A DNA stretch of 8,191 bases. Origin: Treponema sp. (GTDB taxonomy: Bacteria; Spirochaetota; Spirochaetia; Treponematales; Treponemataceae). This document shows, piece after piece, positions 5,082-8,191 of the stretch (positions are counted from its first letter, which is position 1; the number at the start of each line of letters is the position of its first letter). Both the position numbers and the translations under genes were made by a program. The notes under the pieces were generated by a model. It saw nothing but the letters and a program-made list of their open reading frames with translations, had not been told where the DNA came from and ran no database searches. The stretch lies in NCBI GenBank assembly GCA_022510885.1, contig JAFLSP010000081.1:1-8191 (forward strand), read 5' to 3'.

Positions 5082-6422
5082 TTACAGCGGAAACAGCCGC
5101 CGCGCCTCAACGTAGAAGCGTTTTTCGCTCGCTTCCCCCATGGAGAAACTTTTGCGCGGAAGCGGCCCCCGGCCGCGTATCGTGGCGAAGAAACTGTCTT
5201 TCGCAATCGGCGGGAGCAGGATGCCCAGCTGCCCGTCCTTGCTGCCGAGCTGCACGGTCTCGTCCGCGCCGTGAATGTAGTCGATTTCGATGCCCGCCGC
5301 CTGGTGCGCCGCAAGGTATTCGTCCAAGGCGGGCTGGAGCGCGGCAATCGCCAGGTCGGTGATGGCAGTCTGCAAAAGGCGGTAGACCGGCTTTCCGGCC
5401 TCCGTGGCGATGAAGCCGAAGCGCGCCCCGCGCGCCGCCGGGTCGCCCACAAGCCGCGCGAGCGCCGCCGCGTCCTCGACCGTCTGCGCCGTGCCGCCGA
5501 GCTTCCGGCACAGGAACGCCGTCAGGTCGGCAGCGTCCGCATTGAACACCACGCGGTGAATCGGCTCGAAGGTCAGCCCCGCGTCGTAGATGTTCACCAC
5601 CTCCACCAGGGCGTAGCGCACGGGGCTTGCGCTGATTTCCGCGTCGGTCTTGCCCTGCGCGCGCAGCGTTTTTTTATGCTCGTCCCACACGGCTTTTGCG
5701 GTGGCAAGGCTGTGGTTGCCGTCGCCCACGGCAAAGAGGAAGGTGTTGCCGTCCTTGTCCGTGCCTTTTTTCGCAATTGCCTCAAGCGCGCGCCCCACGT
5801 GCGCGAATGCCTCCTCGCCGCGCACCGCCCAGCCCGTGAGGTGTCCGCTGTCCTGCTGCAAGTCGCCGTCGTACACGGGCGGCGCGGCTTTGGCAAGGCC
5901 GCCGGTCTTTCCCACGAGCGCGTCGTCCGGGTCGTCGGCAAGCAGCATGATGTGCGGCAGCTCAAGCGGCGCGCCGGTGCGGATTTTCATGCGCGGCGGA
6001 ATGCGCTCGGGCACGGTCGCCTCCGTGGCGCGGATGAGCGCGGTGCTGAACGGCCGCCATTCGTAGGCGTCCAAATCGACCGCGAGCATCAGCCCCCTGC
6101 GCACGCGCCCGTATGCCGTCCTGCGCTCCAGGTACATGAACGCCTCCTGCGCGGGCGCGAACACGCCGTCGGCAAGGTAGCGGCGCATGGTCTGCTGAAT
6201 GCGCGCGATGCGCTCGTCCCTGTCCGCGTCGGCAAGGAATGCCTCGGGGAAAATCACGTTGAGCGTGGACGGCGAGCCGCCGGCAATCTCCGCGGCGGTC
6301 TGCCAGTACGCCCGGTCCTGCGTGTACTGGTCGCAGGCAATCACCGCCCAGCGGCGCAAGTCCACGTCCTTGGGCAGCAGGATTTCCGGCACTGCCACGC
6401 CGTATCGTTCAAATGCTGTCAT
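5082..6422 (-). CDS. DUF1015 family protein (function uncertain)
   Basis: A 446-residue soluble-looking protein with no signal peptide or membrane segment. It matches the DUF1015 family along its length. The N-terminus has VAVPEILLPKDVDLRRWAVI and ACDQYTQDRAYW (about 9-40), where members contact 'P.yDv...' and 'qYt.d..YW'. A central block contains PHIMLLADDPDD (156-167). The most conserved piece is FLFAVGDGNHSLATAKAVWDE (about 228-248, D234-G235-N236-H237), followed by VRYALVEVVNIYDAGLTFEPIHRVV (about 268-292). Function was long unassigned. The GDGNHS loop resembles the DGHHR loop of ParB/sulfiredoxin-fold serine kinases, so a kinase or nucleotide-binding role is possible but unproven. The start at 6422 has a strong ribosome site (AGGAG, six bases away). 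It ends 9 bp from the convergent recQ with no visible terminator. Confidence 0.85.
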   Translation of the reverse strand: MTAFERYGVAVPEILLPKDVDLRRWAVIACDQYTQDRAYWQTAAEIAGGSPSTLNVIFPEAFLADADRDERIARIQQTMRRYLADGVFAPAQEAFMYLERRTAYGRVRRGLMLAVDLDAYEWRPFSTALIRATEATVPERIPPRMKIRTGAPLELPHIMLLADDPDDALVGKTGGLAKAAPPVYDGDLQQDSGHLTGWAVRGEEAFAHVGRALEAIAKKGTDKDGNTFLFAVGDGNHSLATAKAVWDEHKKTLRAQGKTDAEISASPVRYALVEVVNIYDAGLTFEPIHRVVFNADAADLTAFLCRKLGGTAQTVEDAAALARLVGDPAARGARFGFIATEAGKPVYRLLQTAITDLAIAALQPALDEYLAAHQAAGIEIDYIHGADETVQLGSKDGQLGILLPPIAKDSFFATIRGRGPLPRKSFSMGEASEKRFYVEARRLFPL

Positions 6423-6435
6423 GGTCGCTCCTGAA

Positions 6436-6463
6436 CCGCCGTGCGGCGGCTTCCTCTATTGTA
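6436..6463 (-). promoter_or_regulatory. DUF1015 gene promoter (-10) with hairpin at the mRNA 5' end
   Basis: On the minus strand TACAAT (6463-6458) is a five-of-six -10 box. No good -35 is seen. Expected transcription start is about 6451, so the mRNA would open almost at once with the GC hairpin CCGCC-GCAC-GGCGG (6449-6436), three to four bases before the ribosome site. The hairpin is seen; a role in stability or translation is inferred. Confidence 0.4.
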
Positions 6464-6479
6464 GCGCACCTTTGGCGGT

Positions 6480-6806
6480 TTATCTATATTTTTCTGCGAT
6501 GGAATCCACCACGGCGGAAATGGTCTGCGTGTCCTGCTTGGAGAAGCGGCGGATTTTGTGCAGGAGCGTTTGCAGGATGGCGTTCTCCCCGCGGTAGGCG
6601 ACCGACTCCGCACCCGTGGCAAGGTAGTCCAAAGACACGTGCAGGACTTGAGCGATTTTCGCGGCGTTGTCAATCGTGGGGACGACGGTGCTGCCGGGGC
6701 GGTATTTGTTCAGCGTGTTGATGCTCAGCCCCGTGCGCTCGGCAAGTTCCTTCACCTGCATTCCTTGGTATTCCAGCTCGTCCCGAAGATTCTCCGCAAA
6801 ACCCAT
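6480..6806 (-). CDS. Small XRE-family helix-turn-helix transcriptional regulator
   Basis: A 108-residue protein. Residues 6-64 are a Cro/CI-type HTH_3 domain: FAENLRDELEYQG, then VKELAERTGLSINTLNKYR (18-36) with scanning helix, TGLS turn and recognition helix, then PTIDNAAKIAQVLHVSLDYLATG, the usual fourth and fifth helices. The remaining 44 residues are charged and probably helical (LHKIRRFSKQDTQTISAVVDSIAEKYR), likely for dimerisation; there is no ligand-binding or protease domain. No Shine-Dalgarno precedes the ATG at 6806; the -10 box ends five bases away, so the mRNA is probably leaderless. A perfect 7-bp dyad covers the -10 and start codon, suggesting self-repression. It is divergent from the acyltransferase and 57 bp upstream of the DUF1015 gene in the same direction. 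Targets are inferred, not known. Confidence 0.88.
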   Translation of the reverse strand: MGFAENLRDELEYQGMQVKELAERTGLSINTLNKYRPGSTVVPTIDNAAKIAQVLHVSLDYLATGAESVAYRGENAILQTLLHKIRRFSKQDTQTISAVVDSIAEKYR

Positions 6807-6819
6807 ACGACATCGTATG
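6804..6819. promoter_or_regulatory. Candidate XRE operator (16-bp palindrome)
   Basis: CATACGA-CA-TCGTATG: perfect 7-bp half sites separated by 2 bp. It spans the start codon and the -10 hexamer of the XRE gene. A homodimeric HTH_3 protein bound here would block RNA polymerase. The palindrome is seen directly; the identity of the binder is inferred from position. Confidence 0.6.
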
Positions 6820-6840
6820 TAATAAATGGCATCTTGACAA
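6812..6840 (-). promoter_or_regulatory. Promoter of the XRE regulator
   Basis: On the minus strand TTGTCA (6840-6835), 17-base spacer, TACGAT (6817-6812). The -35 has five of six consensus bases and the -10 four of six. Transcription should begin at about 6803-6807, on the ATG. The -35 shares its bases with that of the divergent acyltransferase promoter. Confidence 0.6.
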
Positions 6841-6863
6841 ATTAAAAAGCCTCGTGGTACTGT
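6834..6863 (+). promoter_or_regulatory. Promoter of the acyltransferase gene
   Basis: A perfect TTGACA (6834-6839), an 18-base spacer, then TACTGT (6858-6863) preceded by TGG (extended -10). The hexamer is weak (three of six), so activation or the TGn element may matter. Expected start of transcription is about 6870, with a leader of about 73 bases. Its -35 overlaps the XRE -35 by five bases. Confidence 0.5.
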
Positions 6864-6897
6864 TCACTGTGTAAAAACTGCCATATTTGGCTTTTTA
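6843..6897. repeat. Inverted repeat in the acyltransferase control region
   Basis: TAAAAAGCC (6843-6851) and GGCTTTTTA (6889-6897) are exact inverted copies 37 bases apart. The left copy lies in the promoter spacer, upstream of the predicted transcript start, so this cannot be an RNA hairpin from that promoter. It could be paired protein sites on DNA. Confidence 0.35.
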
Positions 6898-6942
6898 GTA
6901 ATGACTGCTTGCCTTTTATGGAAGTGCAGGAGGAGAGTGCTG

Positions 6943-8094
6943 ATGGAACGCATACAACAGGAAGCAGAGCGGAATTCCGCGTTTGAGCTGCTGCGGATAT
7001 TCGCGATGTTCATCATTGTTTTTCATCACGAGGCACAGCACGGCCTGTGGTTCGCGCCGGACGCTCCCATGACGGGCGCGTTTGTCCTGCGCGAGCTGTC
7101 CTATGGCGCGGTCGGTGCGATTGGCAACTGGCTGTTCATCCTTGTCTCGGGCTACTTCATTTCGGCTTCGTCGTTCTCGTGGAAAAAGGTGTTCCGCCTG
7201 TGGTTTCAGGTTTTTTCGATTTCCGTCATTGTGTGCGCGGCGGCATGGATTGCGAAGATACCCGTGGTCAATTTCGGGGAAAATGTATATACGGAGCAGG
7301 GCTTTTTTGCCGCCGCGCGGACGGTCTCGCGGAGAAGTGTCGTCCAGTCGTTCCTGCCGTGCTACTTTGGTAACAACTGGTTCGCCGTCGCCTATCTCGT
7401 GTTTTTCCTGTGCGTTCCGCTGTTGGACAAACTGATTTCGTCGCTATCGCGCAAGGAACATTTCCGCGCCATCGTCCTACTGACCGTGCTGGGAACGGTT
7501 GTTCCGTTGCTTCCCTGGGAGGGCTTTTACCGTCCTTCGGCTATTTTCGCGTTTATCCTCGGCTTTTTCGTGGCGCGCTATGTCCGTCTGTACGACCCGC
7601 CGGTTCTTGCTAGCGCATGGCGGAACGCCCTTGTTGCCGTCGTGCTGTTCGCGCTGATTTGCGTGTACAAGGTCTGTTGTATTCGGATTTTGCCGCATCT
7701 ATCGATTTCCTATGAAAATGTGATAAAAGTTGAGAGGCGTTTTTTTAATATGAATAATTCGCTTCCCATCATGCTCATTGCGCTCTGTCTTTTGTGCGCG
7801 TTCCGCTCGTTTGCGATTCCATACAATCGCTTCATCAATCTGATTGCGTCCACGACATTCGGCGTGTACCTGTTCCATGAGAATTTGCTGATAAACAAAT
7901 GGTGGTGGCACGCCGTCTGCAAACTGGACGATTGGCTTGCTTCTCCGTTCCTGCTCGCATGGATGCTCTTATGCGCGCTCGGTACCTTTGCGCTCTGCGC
8001 CGTGCTTGAGTTGGTGCGCAAGCAGTGTGTCGAACGCCCGCTGCTCGCGCTTATCTTTCGCCGCAAAACCGCTGGCCCGCGCCGACCGGATTAA
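6943..8094 (+). CDS. Integral membrane acyltransferase, acyltransferase-3 family (probable surface-glycan O-acyltransferase)
   Basis: 383 residues with about ten hydrophobic segments. It opens with ERNSAFELLRIFAMFIIVFHH (R18 and H28/H29, the R-x10-H signature of the family's first membrane segment). Next come GNWLFILVSGYFIS (61-74), FGNNWFAVAYLVFFLCVPLLDKLI (142-165), NNSLPIMLIALCLLCAF (271-287) and FGVYLFHENLLINKWWW (306-322), all in the order of AT3 proteins that move acetyl or other acyl groups across the inner membrane onto exported sugars. The sugar acceptor cannot be told. The start at 6943 follows AGGAGG (6928-6933) by nine bases; an in-frame ATG at 6901 has no ribosome site. Base composition in the C-terminal third is visibly more AT-rich than comM or recQ, hinting at a different history. 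The stop codon lies in the first 22-bp repeat and in a hairpin. Confidence 0.88.
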   Translation: MERIQQEAERNSAFELLRIFAMFIIVFHHEAQHGLWFAPDAPMTGAFVLRELSYGAVGAIGNWLFILVSGYFISASSFSWKKVFRLWFQVFSISVIVCAAAWIAKIPVVNFGENVYTEQGFFAAARTVSRRSVVQSFLPCYFGNNWFAVAYLVFFLCVPLLDKLISSLSRKEHFRAIVLLTVLGTVVPLLPWEGFYRPSAIFAFILGFFVARYVRLYDPPVLASAWRNALVAVVLFALICVYKVCCIRILPHLSISYENVIKVERRFFNMNNSLPIMLIALCLLCAFRSFAIPYNRFINLIASTTFGVYLFHENLLINKWWWHAVCKLDDWLASPFLLAWMLLCALGTFALCAVLELVRKQCVERPLLALIFRRKTAGPRRPD

Positions 8095-8130
8095 CTAGTC
8101 TGATTGACCAGGCTAACTAATTCGGTCGGC
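8081..8130. repeat. Hairpin over the acyltransferase stop codon
   Basis: GCCGACCGGATTAACTAG (8081-8098) pairs with CTAACTAATTCGGTCGGC (8113-8130): eight GC-rich pairs, a G-U wobble, ATTA/TAAT, two mismatches, then three more pairs around a 14-base loop. The TAA stop (8092-8094) is in the left arm. There is no T-run afterwards, so classical intrinsic termination is not shown. Confidence 0.55.
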
Positions 8131-8191
8131 AACATCAACTAGACTTATCGGAAAGATTAACTAAACTTATCGAGAGGATTAACTAGACTTA
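8091..8191. repeat. Imperfect 22-bp tandem repeat array, continuing past the window
   Basis: A (T/C)(T/C)AACTA(G/A) core begins at 8091, 8113, 8135, 8157 and 8179, exactly 22 bases apart each time. Units 3 to 5 share most of TTAACTAGACTTATCG plus a purine-rich tail (units 3 and 4 agree at 17 of 22; unit 5 is cut by the edge). Units 1 and 2 are more diverged. Each unit carries stop codons on both strands and 22 is not a multiple of three, so the array is non-coding. There are no unique spacers, so it is not CRISPR. The total copy number is unknown. Confidence 0.75.

Noticed and set aside
5079..6434. A 451-codon open frame on the plus strand exactly opposite the DUF1015 gene
   Set aside because: Its product is Arg/His/Val-rich with no family resemblance. 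It exists because strong GC third-position bias keeps the antisense frame open. The minus-strand protein matches a known family and has a ribosome site.
6843..6897. RNA attenuator hairpin in the acyltransferase leader
   Set aside because: The left arm is upstream of the predicted transcription start, so the two arms would not be in the same RNA from that promoter.
6901..6942. Earlier acyltransferase start at ATG 6901
   Set aside because: No ribosome site precedes it, while AGGAGG is well placed for 6943. The extra residues are not membrane-like.
8091..8191. CRISPR array or integron attC sites
   Set aside because: The repeats are back to back with no spacers, the unit is only 22 bp, and there is no GTTRRRY core or attC-type pairing.

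Overview
The window (8191 bp, GC-rich and densely coded) looks like bacterial chromosome, probably from a GC-rich spirochaete of the Treponema type. That placement is an inference from the style of the cyclic-nucleotide-binding N-terminus, the ComM protein and the DUF1015 protein. It rests on remembered family resemblance, not on a search. No phage, IS, CRISPR or rRNA sequence is visible.

Layout, left to right. (1) 1-105 (-): the first 35 codons of a cyclic-nucleotide-binding domain protein, divergent from (2) 166-1029 (+): a PHP-domain phosphoesterase of the YciV/TrpH (RNase AM) type. (3) 1030-1268: a 239-bp non-coding stretch with one hairpin, a run of A/T tracts, and a long stem that buries the start codon of (4) comM/yifB, 1269-2843 (+). 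(5) 2851-2992 (-): a tRNA-Leu(CAA) with its own promoter and intrinsic terminator, convergent with comM. (6) recQ, 3117-5072 (+), tail-to-tail and only 9 bp from (7) a DUF1015 gene, 5082-6422 (-). (8) A small XRE-type regulator, 6480-6806 (-), divergent from (9) a membrane acyltransferase (AT3 family), 6943-8094 (+). (10) 8091-8191: imperfect 22-bp tandem repeats that start inside the acyltransferase stop codon and run off the window.

The left three quarters is mostly housekeeping: nucleotide/RNA hydrolysis, ComM and RecQ (DNA branch migration and unwinding), a tRNA, and a family of uncertain function. The right end looks accessory. A regulator with a palindrome over its own promoter and start codon faces an envelope-sugar acyltransferase across a 136-bp control region where the two -35 boxes overlap, and a short-repeat array follows directly.

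Promoters share a style. Extended -10 elements (TGn plus TAGTAT, TATAGT or TACTGT) precede five genes, and a 13-base block is identical in front of the PHP gene and recQ. Two genes (PHP and XRE) have no Shine-Dalgarno and a -10 box placed so that transcription should begin at about the ATG, which suggests leaderless mRNAs.
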